64,000 nt of DNA from Alcaligenaceae bacterium (GCA_030538235.1 JAUNUJ010000002.1:248001-312000); one strand, 5' to 3'. Shown: positions 9,505 through 18,628, counted from the stretch's first letter. Notes: generated by a model from the letters alone, not told the origin. Made by a program: numbers and translations.

Positions 9505-10077
9505 ATGGCAATTTTGATTATGAAAAATAGACTCTCACTTATTTTAGGCAGCACAGCCTTGGCTGTTTTATTAACAGCTTGTGCAGGTAAACCGACTGTA
9601 GAGCCCGAGCTTCCTCCCTACACTCCGGCAGAAGAAGTTTTATTGGAACAAATTGCAGCAGATTTCCACGAAGGTGATTACAAAGCGGTCATCAAAAAGG
9701 TCAAGGAAGCACCGGAAACCACGCTTGGCGGCCTACCTTTCCGTACTGATGCGTTAAAGTACAAAGCCTTTAGTGAGTGTGTCAGCAAGCAGCAACGTAA
9801 CTGTCGCAGCACCTTCCGCGGCTTGTTAGAATTTAACCCGAGTTTTGATTTAACAGCTGCTGAGGCCAATCACCCACAATGGGGTAAAGTCTTTGCTGAA
9901 GAGAAAAAGCGCTCTGATGCTGCAGTAGCTAAAGCGGCCGCTCAACAGGCAGCTGCCAACAGCGCCGCTGAAGCAGCAGAAGCGGACACAACAACGGCTC
10001 AGCTCGAAAGCCCTCGCGCCATGCCGCGCGCTGAAATTCGTGTCGGTCCACGCCAAACGGCTAATCAAACCGAATAA
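9505..10077 (+). CDS. T6SS-associated lipoprotein (TssQ/Tag-type, tentative)
   Basis: A 190-residue predicted lipoprotein with lipobox LLTAC near residue 26. An inner ATG at 9520 (MKNRLSLILG) gives a more typical signal length and may be the true start. The mature part looks helical: an acidic TPR-like stretch (EQIAADFHEGDYKAVIKKVKEA), a central pair of cysteines (FSECVSKQQRNC), and an Ala/Glu-rich tail. Lipoproteins of this kind sit beside fha genes in betaproteobacterial T6SS loci and are thought to assist assembly. It starts a rightward unit with the FHA gene 43 bp downstream. The exact family name is not certain. Confidence 0.7.
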   Translation: MAILIMKNRLSLILGSTALAVLLTACAGKPTVEPELPPYTPAEEVLLEQIAADFHEGDYKAVIKKVKEAPETTLGGLPFRTDALKYKAFSECVSKQQRNCRSTFRGLLEFNPSFDLTAAEANHPQWGKVFAEEKKRSDAAVAKAAAQQAAANSAAEAAEADTTTAQLESPRAMPRAEIRVGPRQTANQTE

Positions 10078-10120
10078 TTCACGACAGGCATATCGACGAT
10101 CCATCGATTAAGTTTTTTAC

Positions 10121-11479
10121 ATGAAAATCACGGTTCAAAATCTCTCTCAGTCATATCATCGCAGTTTTGCTTTAAGCAGTCCGGGCGCGACCTTCGGTCG
10201 TAGTCCGGAAAATCAAATTGTGCTAGCCGATCCCTCGGTATCGATTAGCCTCTTTCAAGCGGCGATAAAAATCAATGAGTCTGCTCAGATAGAGATCCGT
10301 AATTTAGCGGCCACCCCTATTTTGGTAGGCAATCAAAGCTTAAGCGTGGGTCAGTCGCTGGCCTTGCAGAGTGATAGCGAGTTTATTTGCGGAGACTTTA
10401 AGTTTAAACTTGAAGCCGATAGCGCTCAGGAAGCGGCTAGCATCAACAGCCACCCTAAATTGCTCACTAATCAACCCTTCAGGGCACCCACCGTGATGCC
10501 GATGCCCGGCAGCGAAAGCATGGATTTCGAAAAAATCGCCGCTGAGGTAGCACCCTACACGACTGATAGGGACATGGGTAGGTCAAGCACCACGGCTGCA
10601 GCCGAGATAATTCCTGAACCCCTTTCTTTAGAGCATTTCGGTCTCGCGTCTAGTTCGGTGACCACGGAGACCACACCGGCCTCAACCCCCGAGTTAGAGA
10701 GCAGACAAGCTCCTAACGTTCAAGCGCAGGAACAGCTCACTACGGACTTTGAACTGATTAGCGAGCCTCAAGTTGCGGTCGAACTATCGCCTCCCAGTCC
10801 TGAATTCGAATTTGCCAACCTCGAATTAAATCCAGCGCCAAAGACCTCAAGCGTTGATGCAGAGCAAGCAGACGCCACTGTATCGCGAGTAGCGATAGTC
10901 AGCCAAGCAGAGGCAAATCCCGCGCCCTCAACACCGATCAAAGCAGACAGCGACAGCGGAACGAGCTCGATACCTGAATCTCGGACCACAGCACAGCTAG
11001 AGGTGACAGGCTCCATCGACATTGATTCAGATAAAGAAATTCAAACGGAATCTGAGCCAACACCTGAGGTCTTGGTTGCGCCCCAGTCCGTCCCGGTCCC
11101 AGTCTCGGAATCGACGCCGGAAGCAGAAGCTGTGCCCTCTATTTTTGATGATTTGTTTGCCGGCAGCGGTGTTGTTCCTATCGGGGCCGAGATAAATTAT
11201 GACGTTCACCCCTTTGAAATGGGTTCCGCTACGGCACGCAACACCGACAATCCCTTGGGCGAGATGCAGGGTATGGCGCTAGATGATGACTTGAGCAAGG
11301 ACCCGCTTGAGCGCTTAAGTCGCGACGGCATTGAACATCAGCAGCGAGATATTTTCCACGATACACGCCCCAGCACCCTACTCCACGATACAGAGCAGAA
11401 ATCTGCAAACACGCAGTCTGATCTGGACCATTTGGATAAAATCCTGCGCGAACTGGAAAGCCTAGCTAATAGTCGCTAA
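10121..11479 (+). CDS. FHA-domain T6SS regulatory protein (TagH/Fha type)
   Basis: A 452-residue protein. Residues about 10-110 form a forkhead-associated domain, seen as FGRSPENQIVLADPSVS (the GR and S of the phosphothreonine-binding loops) and a later VGNQSLSVGQ strand. Beyond it lies a long acidic, Ser/Thr/Pro/Glu-rich linker (about 130-340). A C-terminal block near 345-452 (FDDLFAGSGVV ... DPLERLSRDG) recalls the conserved tail of T6SS FHA proteins. Fha proteins read threonine phosphorylation by PpkA kinases to trigger assembly. It is divergent from tssJ and follows the lipoprotein gene, probably co-transcribed. Confidence 0.82.
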   Translation: MKITVQNLSQSYHRSFALSSPGATFGRSPENQIVLADPSVSISLFQAAIKINESAQIEIRNLAATPILVGNQSLSVGQSLALQSDSEFICGDFKFKLEADSAQEAASINSHPKLLTNQPFRAPTVMPMPGSESMDFEKIAAEVAPYTTDRDMGRSSTTAAAEIIPEPLSLEHFGLASSSVTTETTPASTPELESRQAPNVQAQEQLTTDFELISEPQVAVELSPPSPEFEFANLELNPAPKTSSVDAEQADATVSRVAIVSQAEANPAPSTPIKADSDSGTSSIPESRTTAQLEVTGSIDIDSDKEIQTESEPTPEVLVAPQSVPVPVSESTPEAEAVPSIFDDLFAGSGVVPIGAEINYDVHPFEMGSATARNTDNPLGEMQGMALDDDLSKDPLERLSRDGIEHQQRDIFHDTRPSTLLHDTEQKSANTQSDLDHLDKILRELESLANSR

Positions 11480-11536
11480 TTCTATCTAAGCCTCTCACTA
11501 GCCAACGCTTAGTTCGAAATAAACCAACAGCTGAGT

Positions 11537-11707
11537 CTAGAGCCTACCGCCCACACCCTTGAACTTCTCCACAAAAGCTGAAATGCGTTGGAACACGTTT
11601 TGTTTTTTAGTTAAATAGTTAGGACCATCAACAGAACCTCGCACATCATTAGCGATTTGCCAAATCCGGCGTTGAAGCTCTGCGCGTTGTTGCAAACTAT
11701 TTGTCAT
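11537..11707 (-). pseudogene. hsdM: hsdM remnant (5' end of a type I restriction-modification methylase gene)
   Basis: A 56-codon frame. Its first 27 residues (including [21 protein letters not shown]) match the conserved N-terminus of HsdM, the methyltransferase subunit of type I restriction-modification systems. The similarity then stops abruptly: HsdM continues with WDFKQYVLG, while here the frame goes to [17 protein letters not shown] and a stop. HsdM is usually over 450 residues, so no methylase domain is left. The start region is preserved, with AGAGGA about 9 nt before the ATG. I read it as the scar of a lost R-M locus. It might still be translated as a small protein. Confidence 0.72.
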
Positions 11708-12076
11708 TCAAATGATTCCTCTTGATTCCTAACGTTGTTTTATTGTTGTTTTTTTATTACATACCTAAGCAGCTATTAATGTAACATTTTTTTGCTGAAA
11801 ATTTATTAATCATAAGCTTAAGATCTGCAGTCAGCTAGGCAAAAAGGACTTCCTTTTAAAAAAGTTAATTTCACCGAGTACGTGTGATTACGTACAAATG
11901 AAATTAAAAAAATAAAAACACAAGGCATTGATTTTATTGAAATAAAATTAATTCAAATTTAATCTAGAATTTTGAATCACTCTGGGTATAATACCGATCA
12001 TATTAGCTTGCACTAATTTCCAAATAAGCAAATCAGCGTTTAGACATTGACAACAAAACCATAGCTAAAAACACCT
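11708..12076. other. AT-rich intergenic region next to the hsdM remnant
   Basis: About 370 bp without a convincing gene. It holds a 6-6-6 inverted repeat (GTACGT/ACGTAC, 11878-11895) and a perfect -10-like TATAAT at 11987-11992, without a good -35, that could serve the 94-aa ORF to the right. The A/T richness contrasts with the flanking genes and is consistent with decayed DNA left by the lost restriction-modification locus. Confidence 0.5.
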
Positions 12077-12361
12077 ATGAATATTTTCCCCGTAATGACT
12101 AATATCATCGAAAAACCAAACTCATTAGGCTTTGCATTAGCTTCTATTGTGGATGGCTCAGTGACTGAACTACGACACCTCGAAGACATCTTAGGTCGCG
12201 ATTATTACGTCATCACCCACGACGTTCAGGTCTTTTCCGAAGAGATCATTGATAAGCTGTTTTCCCACCCAAAAATCATCGTAACGTCCAACGAGCTTTA
12301 CGATGACGCTGATCTGGTTTGTTTCGGCATCTTGGCCGATGGAAAATTCAGAGAGCTCTAG
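12077..12361 (+). CDS. Hypothetical 94-aa protein
   Basis: I do not recognise this protein. It is 94 residues long and moderately acidic, with no signal peptide, membrane helix or cysteine cluster, and a fold-like alternation of hydrophobic stretches (YYVITHDVQVF, PKIIVTSNEL, DLVCFGILADG). The first ATG (12077) and a second at 12095 are both possible, and neither has a clear ribosome-binding site. It lies alone between the hsdM remnant and a strong terminator. A -10-like TATAAT upstream and the terminator just after the stop support a real monocistronic gene. It may be accessory DNA. Confidence 0.55.
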   Translation: MNIFPVMTNIIEKPNSLGFALASIVDGSVTELRHLEDILGRDYYVITHDVQVFSEEIIDKLFSHPKIIVTSNELYDDADLVCFGILADGKFREL

Positions 12362-12376
12362 TTCTTAATCAGTGAC

Positions 12377-12414
12377 AAAAGTCGCTATACTCTCTGTGAG
12401 CATAGCGACTTTTT
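12377..12414. terminator. Intrinsic terminator (bidirectional)
   Basis: The stem AGTCGCTAT/ATAGCGACT is flanked by AAAA on the left and TTTT on the right. It lies 15 bp after the 94-aa ORF and also faces the 3' end of the pyrophosphatase gene, so it can serve both strands. Confidence 0.8.
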
Positions 12415-12479
12415 ATGCGCACTAGCAATAAATTGACAGCTAGAGCAAAGCAGAAACCACAAGATTCGCAGCTTGTTGA

Positions 12480-13091
12480 TTAATTGGCTGCCTTATAGGC
12501 ATCAATCGCTTTTTGCAGCATTTCTTTAGCTTCGGCGGCATTGCCGTAACCTTGTAATTCTACTTTTTTGTTTGGATCAGGTAATTGCTTGTAGACGCGG
12601 AAAAAAGCTTCAATACGCGCTAATTCAATCTCAGAAATATCATCAATATCCTGAATATTGTCATAGGTCGGGTCGATGTCGCTAGCCGGTACGGCGATGA
12701 TTTTTTCATCGTCTTCGCCACCATCAATCATTTTTAAGAAACCGACCGGACGAATCTTAATAAAAGCACCCGGTACAATTGGTTCACGAGAAAACACTAA
12801 CGCATCTAAGGGATCGCCATCACCGCCGAGGGTGCTAGGTAAAGAACCATAGTTAGCAGGATAAACAACCGGCATAGACTGATAGCGGTCAACAAAGATA
12901 TAACCGTCGTCATTAATCTCATACTTCGTCATGCTGCCTGCCGGGATTTCAATCGCCACATAAGCTTCCTCAGGGACACTATCAGGCTGAGCCACCGCAA
13001 AAGGATGTGCCGGCGCTGCTATCGCCGCTTGACTACCAAAAACACATACGCCACCGAATAATAAAGCCGCTAACGCTTTCTTTAATTTCAT
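12480..13091 (-). CDS. ppa: Inorganic pyrophosphatase with a signal peptide
   Basis: A family I inorganic pyrophosphatase (PPi + H2O to 2 Pi). The signature DGDPLDALV is at residues 91-99, KYE at 56-58, DRY near 68-70 and YPANYG at 77-82. The C-terminal half also follows the E. coli enzyme closely. Unusually, residues 1-25 form a clear Sec signal peptide (KLKK, a hydrophobic core, an AIA cleavage motif), so the mature protein of about 178 residues should act in the periplasm. The E. coli enzyme is cytoplasmic and has no such extension. It is a single gene with a terminator beyond its 3' end. Confidence 0.93.
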   Translation of the reverse strand: MKLKKALAALLFGGVCVFGSQAAIAAPAHPFAVAQPDSVPEEAYVAIEIPAGSMTKYEINDDGYIFVDRYQSMPVVYPANYGSLPSTLGGDGDPLDALVFSREPIVPGAFIKIRPVGFLKMIDGGEDDEKIIAVPASDIDPTYDNIQDIDDISEIELARIEAFFRVYKQLPDPNKKVELQGYGNAAEAKEMLQKAIDAYKAAN

Positions 13092-13195
13092 CTTGTACCC
13101 TTATTTAAAAATGAGTTAACAAATAACTTTAAAGGATTTTTGTTACGTATTTATTAAAGGCTCACGCTGCGTGCATTTAACCAGCCAAAATAAAA

Positions 13196-13219
13196 GGACA
13201 GTCGCCGCAGCAACTGTCC
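13196..13219 (-). terminator. Intrinsic terminator of the FAA-hydrolase gene
   Basis: On the minus strand the stem GGACAGT/ACTGTCC is followed by TTTTATTTT. It lies 26 bp beyond the stop of the hydrolase gene at 13245 and upstream of the pyrophosphatase gene, isolating the two. Confidence 0.75.
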
Positions 13220-13244
13220 CTGTTTTAACACTCGAATTTGAGCT

Positions 13245-13949
13245 TTACAGAACTCTAACGCGAATACCCTTCAGACCCTCAATGCTTCCAACCATGGTAT
13301 CGCCCGGCTTCACAGCGCCCACACCCTCAGGCGTTCCGGTGTAAATCAAGTCGCCGGCACGTAACTCCACATACTCAGATAAGCGTGAAATTACCTCAGA
13401 CAAGCTCCAAATAAGATCGCCAACGTCCCCTTTTTGAGCCGTATCGCCATTGACTAGCAATTCGATTTTGCCTGACTGCATATTGCCTACCACGCTTTTT
13501 GGGGTAATTTCACCAATCACGGCTGCTTGGTCAAAGGCTTTGGAAATTTCCCAAGGTTTGGCGCCTTTTTTCAGCTCATTTTGAATATCGCGGCGAGTCA
13601 TGTCGAGACCGGCGGCAAAGCCGTAAATATAGTCTTCCGCTTGGTTAACCGGGATGTTTTTACCATTTTTGCCAATCGCCACCACTAACTCAAACTCATA
13701 GTGCAAGTTACTGGTTTGACTAGGATAATTAATCGTCGCTTCATTGCCCTCGGTGGCAATCACGATTGATTCAGTGTCATTTGCCTTGCTAAAGAAAAAT
13801 GGCGGTTCTTTTTCAGGATCAGAACCCATCTCGCGAGCATGGCTGGCATAGTTGCGACCAACACAGTAAACACGACGAACCGGAAACTTAGCCTCTTCAC
13901 CGGCTATCGGTACACCAACAACCTCAGGCGCTTCTACAACATATATCAT
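13245..13949 (-). CDS. Fumarylacetoacetate-hydrolase family protein (fumarylpyruvate hydrolase-like)
   Basis: A 234-residue FAH-fold hydrolase. VGRNYASHAREMG, the metal-ligand region YEFELVVAIG, and GLDMTRRDIQNELKK followed by PWEISKAFDQ are typical of the fumarylpyruvate hydrolase (NagK) branch. That enzyme cleaves fumarylpyruvate to fumarate and pyruvate in the gentisate pathway. No other gentisate gene is nearby, so the substrate is unproven. The start at 13949 is chosen because GGAGGAG lies about 6 nt before it. The frame extends further to 13994 without a better start. Terminator at 13196-13219. Confidence 0.87.
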   Translation of the reverse strand: MIYVVEAPEVVGVPIAGEEAKFPVRRVYCVGRNYASHAREMGSDPEKEPPFFFSKANDTESIVIATEGNEATINYPSQTSNLHYEFELVVAIGKNGKNIPVNQAEDYIYGFAAGLDMTRRDIQNELKKGAKPWEISKAFDQAAVIGEITPKSVVGNMQSGKIELLVNGDTAQKGDVGDLIWSLSEVISRLSEYVELRAGDLIYTGTPEGVGAVKPGDTMVGSIEGLKGIRVRVL

Positions 13950-14276
13950 GGCTTTCTCCTCCACAGGAAATGTTAAAAAAATAGCGTCTAACAAGTGTAT
14001 ACCTAATAGCTAATTGCAGCCTCTGATTGCAGCCCCTTTAACTCTAAAAAGTCTCTTGGGAATAGCTTAAAGGATAGCTACTCATTTAAACCCTATTGAC
14101 AGCCTTGCTCAAACCCTATGCTAATCGATTCAGTGAAGTCATTAACTTACTCAGAAGAACGAATTCCCTTAAAAGTCTCCAGACGCAGCCCTAACTCTCT
14201 AGGGCCAATTTCTGCTCAGTGCGATAATTTGCAAAAAGAGAACGCGGCAGACTCACGGACCCTAGTTTTTGCTTTC
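13950..14276. other. Intergenic region between the FAA hydrolase and tssH
   Basis: About 330 bp without a supported gene. It carries a 9-bp direct repeat AAACCCTAT (14088-14096 and 14111-14119) overlapping a rightward -35-like TTGACA (14096-14101). A rightward ORF starting at 14118 has no family resemblance and runs antisense into the 3' end of tssH. No terminator for tssH was seen. Confidence 0.4.
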
Positions 14277-16919
14277 TCAGTCATAATTAAACACAAACTC
14301 ACTATTTTCTACAGTGAGATTCAGACGCTTAATTTCCTCGCCCTCCATCGCCGCTTCTAAGAGACGGCGACTGACTTTAGGTAGCACCGAGCTATTTAAA
14401 ATGGCATCAACCATACGACCACCGGACTCTACTTCAGTACAACGATCCACGATCAACTGCACCGCCTCCGGAGCCGCGACAAAATCAATCTCATGATGCT
14501 CATCCAAACGCTTCTGAATGCGCGTCAACTGCAGTTCCACAATCTTCGCCAACATATCGTCTGATAATGGGAAGTAAGGCACCACCGCTAAACGTCCCAG
14601 TAAAGCTGCCGGGAAAACTTGTAATAACGGGTCACGCAACACGCCGGTTAGCCCTTCGGCATCAGGCATTAGGTCAGGGTCTTTGCACACATCCATAATG
14701 CGCTCGGTGCCGACATTAGAGGTCAGAATAATCACCGTGTTTTTGAAGTCGATATAACGACCCTCGCCATCTTCCATCCAACCCTTATCAAAGACTTGGA
14801 AGAAAATCTCATGAACGTCCGAGTGCGCTTTTTCTACTTCATCCAACAACACCACGCTATAAGGACGACGTCGCACCGCCTCGGTTAACACACCGCCCTC
14901 GCCATAACCGACATACCCCGGAGGCGCGCCTTTTAATGTCGAGACGGTGTGCGCTTCTTGAAATTCGCTCATATTGATCGTGATTAAATTCTGCTCACCA
15001 CCGTATAGACTCTCAGCCAAGGCCAAGGCTGTTTCAGTCTTACCCACACCACTCGGCCCGCAGAGCATAAAGACCGCAACCGGTTTGTTCGGATCGGTTA
15101 ACTTTGCGCGAGAAGTTTGGATGCGCTCGGCAATCGCGTTTAAAGCATGAGACTGGCCAATCACGCGCTGCTCCAGGGTATCTGCTAACTGCAGGATAGA
15201 GCTGGCTTGATCTTTGACCATGCGACCCACCGGAATCCCGGTCCAGTCTGCGACCACTGCCGCCACCGAATTACTATCCACCGCCGGGAAAATCAAAGGC
15301 TCCTCACCCTGCTGCTCGAACAATTTATTTTGCAACTCTTGCACTATGACCAACAGTTCAGCTCGCTCATCTTCCTCTAAACCGTCATCCTGTCTGAGTT
15401 TGTGACGTGCTTCAAAAAGCTCAGCAGCTAGAACTTTTTCTGCTTCCCACGCTACATTTAACTCGGCAAGCGCCGCCTCAGCTTGAGTTAACTCAAGCTC
15501 AATAGCATCGATTCGCGCCTGCTCACCAAGACCCAGCTTTAACTCGCGTTCAGCAATACCTTTTTCAATTCTCAAATGCTCGATCTTGCGACTGATATCT
15601 TCAAGCGCAGCAGGCTGTGCATGCTGACTGACTGCGACCCGAGCACATGCCGTATCTAATAGCGCCACCGCCTTGTCCGGCAATTGACGCGCCGGAATAT
15701 AACGGTGCGACAACTTCACCGCTGCCTCAATCGCCTCATCAAGCAATAAGACCTTATGGTGCTCTTCCAATTTATCAGCCAAGCCGCGTAACATGATAAG
15801 GGCTTTTTTCTCATCCGGCTCATGCACCTGAATCGTTTGAAAACGTCGTGTCAGTGCAGGGTCTTTTTCAATGTATTTTTTGTACTCAGCCCAGGTCGTG
15901 GCACCAATGGTTCTTAGCTCACCACGCGCCAAAGCCGGTTTTAATAGATTCGCCGCATCACCGGTGCCGGCCGCACCACCTGCACCGATTAGAGTGTGAA
16001 TCTCATCAATAAAGAGCACAATCGGCTTCTCACTCGCTTGCACTTCGTCAATCACCGCGCGTAAACGGGACTCAAACTCACCCTTCATACTGGCGCCTGC
16101 TTGCAGCAAGCCAATATCCAATAGGTACAAGGAAATATCACGCAAGGATTCAGGTACATCACCTTGAGCTAAACGTAAGGCAAAGCCCTCGACCACCGCA
16201 GTCTTACCGACACCGGCCTCACCGGTCAACAAAGGGTTATTTTGACGGCGACGCATGAGAATATCCACCATCTGGCGAATTTCTTCGTCGCGACCGGATA
16301 CCGGATCAATTTCATGATTGCGAGCACGTTCCGTCATATCCACGGCATACTGTGCCAGCGCCGATGGTTGTCCGCCACTGCCCGCTGCTGTTGCCGCCTT
16401 AGCACCGCTACTGTCCGCACTCAAGGCTGCGCTTTCATGATCTTCGGCAGAGTCTTTGACAATATGATTTAAATTATCCGCCAACACATCGGGGGTGATT
16501 TTCTTAAACGCCGGACTAATTCCATACAGCACATTACGCGAGGAATTACTTTTTAAAATACCAAGCAGCAGATAAGCACTACGAATACGCGCATCACCGT
16601 ACTTTAAGGAACCGTAAACCCAGGCTCTTTCGGTAGCATTATCAATATGCTCAGATAAATCAGAAACCGAACTGGCACCACGTGGCAACTCATCCAGTGC
16701 CGTGATAATGCCTTGCTCCACGTCTTCGGGACGTATCTCAAAATAACGTAAGATTCTTTGTAAATCCGTATCATGTTCGTGCATCAGTTGATGCAACCAA
16801 TGTACTAACTCCACATAAGGATTACCGCGTAACTTACAGAAGGCGGTGGCGCCTTCGAGCGATCGATAAAGGGTCGTGTTTAATTTGGCAAAAAGATCAG
16901 TGCGGTTAATTTCAGACAT
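14277..16919 (-). CDS. tssH: T6SS ATPase TssH (ClpV)
   Basis: An 880-residue AAA+ disaggregase. Two Walker A motifs are visible, GEAGVGKT at residues 233-240 and GPSGVGKT at 621-628. There is an N-terminal Clp_N domain that binds sheath protein TssC, and a middle coiled-coil insertion around 410-530. Walker B motifs include [14 protein letters not shown] and [10 protein letters not shown]. ClpV extracts and recycles the contracted TssBC sheath, so its presence implies a contractile T6SS. The gene is divergent from tssG and separated from the tssJ-M operon by about 5 kb. Length and motifs are normal. Confidence 0.97.
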   Translation of the reverse strand: MSEINRTDLFAKLNTTLYRSLEGATAFCKLRGNPYVELVHWLHQLMHEHDTDLQRILRYFEIRPEDVEQGIITALDELPRGASSVSDLSEHIDNATERAWVYGSLKYGDARIRSAYLLLGILKSNSSRNVLYGISPAFKKITPDVLADNLNHIVKDSAEDHESAALSADSSGAKAATAAGSGGQPSALAQYAVDMTERARNHEIDPVSGRDEEIRQMVDILMRRRQNNPLLTGEAGVGKTAVVEGFALRLAQGDVPESLRDISLYLLDIGLLQAGASMKGEFESRLRAVIDEVQASEKPIVLFIDEIHTLIGAGGAAGTGDAANLLKPALARGELRTIGATTWAEYKKYIEKDPALTRRFQTIQVHEPDEKKALIMLRGLADKLEEHHKVLLLDEAIEAAVKLSHRYIPARQLPDKAVALLDTACARVAVSQHAQPAALEDISRKIEHLRIEKGIAERELKLGLGEQARIDAIELELTQAEAALAELNVAWEAEKVLAAELFEARHKLRQDDGLEEDERAELLVIVQELQNKLFEQQGEEPLIFPAVDSNSVAAVVADWTGIPVGRMVKDQASSILQLADTLEQRVIGQSHALNAIAERIQTSRAKLTDPNKPVAVFMLCGPSGVGKTETALALAESLYGGEQNLITINMSEFQEAHTVSTLKGAPPGYVGYGEGGVLTEAVRRRPYSVVLLDEVEKAHSDVHEIFFQVFDKGWMEDGEGRYIDFKNTVIILTSNVGTERIMDVCKDPDLMPDAEGLTGVLRDPLLQVFPAALLGRLAVVPYFPLSDDMLAKIVELQLTRIQKRLDEHHEIDFVAAPEAVQLIVDRCTEVESGGRMVDAILNSSVLPKVSRRLLEAAMEGEEIKRLNLTVENSEFVFNYD

Positions 16920-16989
16920 GTTGAACTCTTAACAACTTGTTTTATTGGAATAATTGTGACTCTGGGATTTTAATAGCCGAATCTTGCAT

Positions 16990-17017
16990 TTTGATGACAA
17001 ATATATGATTCATCAAA
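16990..17017. promoter_or_regulatory. 8-12-8 inverted repeat in the tssH/tssG divergent promoter
   Basis: Perfect arms TTTGATGA (16990-16997) and TCATCAAA (17010-17017) are separated by a 12-nt spacer ending in TATGAT. A second small palindrome, TGACATAATTGTCA, follows at 17019-17032. The geometry is the same as that of the repeat at 9452-9479 between the other two T6SS units. The regulator is unknown. Confidence 0.4.
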
Positions 17018-17064
17018 GTGACATAATTGTCAGATAAAATTCCTGCTTCATTGTGTTGTTTGCT

Positions 17065-18177
17065 ATGACTCAAAATCGCACTATTACTACACCCAAAGAT
17101 CTGGTTGTGCTAAACGACTATTGGCACAAACTCCAAGAAGATCCCTACGCCTATAGTTTTTATCAGGTGCTGCGCTTTATTGATGCGCGCAGTCCCCTGT
17201 TAAAGCCGATTGGGCGCAATAGCCTGCCCAAGCACGAACCCTTGAGGATGCGCCAAGAGCCTTCAATGTCTTTTGCGCCATCCAATCTAAGCAAGGTTGA
17301 GCGTCGGCCGGGTCGCCCCCCTACGATCTCAATTCTCGGTTTTGGTTTATTTGGTCCTAATGGGCCTCTGCCATTGCATATTACCGAGTATGTGCATGAG
17401 CGTATCCATCATCACAAAGACCATACCCTCTCAGCCTTTGCAGATATTTTTCATCACCGATTAATTACTTTGTTTTATCGGGCTTGGGCTAACTCGCAGA
17501 CCACCATCAGCTTGGATCGTGACGATTCGGCCTTTAGTCGCCACGTTGCCAGTCTGATCAGCATGGGTGTTGAGTCACTGCTCGAGCGCGATGAGATTTA
17601 TGATCATCTGAAGTTTTATTTTGCCGGTCATTTGGTTCGACAAAGTCGCAACCCTGAGGGGTTAGTATTGATTCTGAAGAGTTTCTTCGGTATCGATGTC
17701 GCACTCAAAGAGTTTATTCCCCAGTGGATAGAGATTCATCCCGAGCATCAGATTCAACTGGGCCAAACGCCATTGGCACTGGGTCAGGACACGATTCTAG
17801 GCAGTCGTATCAGGGATGTACAACATAAATTCCGCTTGGCTTTAGGCCCTTTAAAACTCGACGAGTATCGCCGCTTTTTCCCTAAGGGTCAAAAATCCAA
17901 AGAGCTCGTGTCTTGGGTGCGCCAATACATCGGCATTGAATTAGCATGGGATGTGCAGTTATTGCTGGACAAAGACGAAGTCCAAGGCATCCGCCTGGGT
18001 CAGACCGGTAGTCTAGGATTAGAGAGCTTTTTAGGCAATCGCTCACCGGAGCGTGGGCATTTTGATGAGCTAATTGTCGATTATGAAGCGCGTCAGCGGC
18101 AGGACAAGATACGCCAAGCCACAAAGACAGGTGAGAGCGGTCTATCCGATACTAAATTAGAGCCGCTACCTATTTAA
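17065..18177 (+). CDS. tssG: T6SS baseplate protein TssG (ImpH/VasB)
   Basis: A 370-residue TssG, slightly longer than usual. The family pattern is seen in the early PYAYSFYQVLRFIDA, in FGLFGPNGPLPLHITEYV, and in the later HHRLITLFYRAWA. TssG joins TssE, TssF and TssK in the baseplate wedge. In most loci it directly follows tssF, but here it stands alone, divergent from tssH and followed by unrelated genes. The ATG at 17065 is preferred to a TTG at 17053. A ribosome-binding site is not obvious. Confidence 0.93.
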   Translation: MTQNRTITTPKDLVVLNDYWHKLQEDPYAYSFYQVLRFIDARSPLLKPIGRNSLPKHEPLRMRQEPSMSFAPSNLSKVERRPGRPPTISILGFGLFGPNGPLPLHITEYVHERIHHHKDHTLSAFADIFHHRLITLFYRAWANSQTTISLDRDDSAFSRHVASLISMGVESLLERDEIYDHLKFYFAGHLVRQSRNPEGLVLILKSFFGIDVALKEFIPQWIEIHPEHQIQLGQTPLALGQDTILGSRIRDVQHKFRLALGPLKLDEYRRFFPKGQKSKELVSWVRQYIGIELAWDVQLLLDKDEVQGIRLGQTGSLGLESFLGNRSPERGHFDELIVDYEARQRQDKIRQATKTGESGLSDTKLEPLPI

Positions 18178-18203
18178 AAACACCTGAACGCCGAGAATTG
18201 AAA

Positions 18204-18398
18204 TTAGGCGCGATGCGACAGCGCTTTTTCAATTTTCTTATCAGTATTGTACTGGCTTAAGGCATACACTGCCCAGATAGCGGCCGGTAACCAACCAATC
18301 ACGGTCAGCTGCAAGATCAAACAAATGATCCCTGCAAAGGGTCTACCAATAGTAAAAAAGGTTAACCACGGCAAAATTAAAGCGATAAGTAGACGCAT
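18204..18398 (-). CDS. Pmp3/YqaE-family small membrane protein
   Basis: A 64-residue protein with two membrane helices (about 3-25 and 28-50). The sequence ILPWLTFFTIGRPFAGIICLI then GWLPAAIWAVYAL matches the Pmp3/YqaE (UPF0057) family. Yeast Pmp3 helps maintain plasma-membrane potential under cation stress, and bacterial members are stress-linked but poorly characterised. A Lys/Glu tail follows the second helix. The gene is convergent with tssG (26 bp apart) and has AAGGAT before its ATG. Confidence 0.87.
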   Translation of the reverse strand: MRLLIALILPWLTFFTIGRPFAGIICLILQLTVIGWLPAAIWAVYALSQYNTDKKIEKALSHRA

Positions 18399-18628
18399 AA
18401 AAGTATCCTTAAAGAGGTAAATTCATTGACATAATGACATCTGGATTGTAGCAACGACCACAGGATAATATGGCATCTACCAGAGTAAATTCAAGTTCTT
18501 CTATGCTTTTAGCGCTTATAGTCTCTTAATGATTTAAGCCTCAACCAACTGATTGCTTGCTTAGAGCACTGTCTGGAAAATCCGGGCGATTTTTCCTCTG
18601 TCCAAAACGCTCGCCGCCCTGAAACAAA

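Noticed and set aside
14118..14360. 80-aa plus-strand ORF between the FAA hydrolase and tssH
   Set aside because: No recognisable family, no clear ribosome-binding site, and it overlaps the tssH 3' end in antisense.
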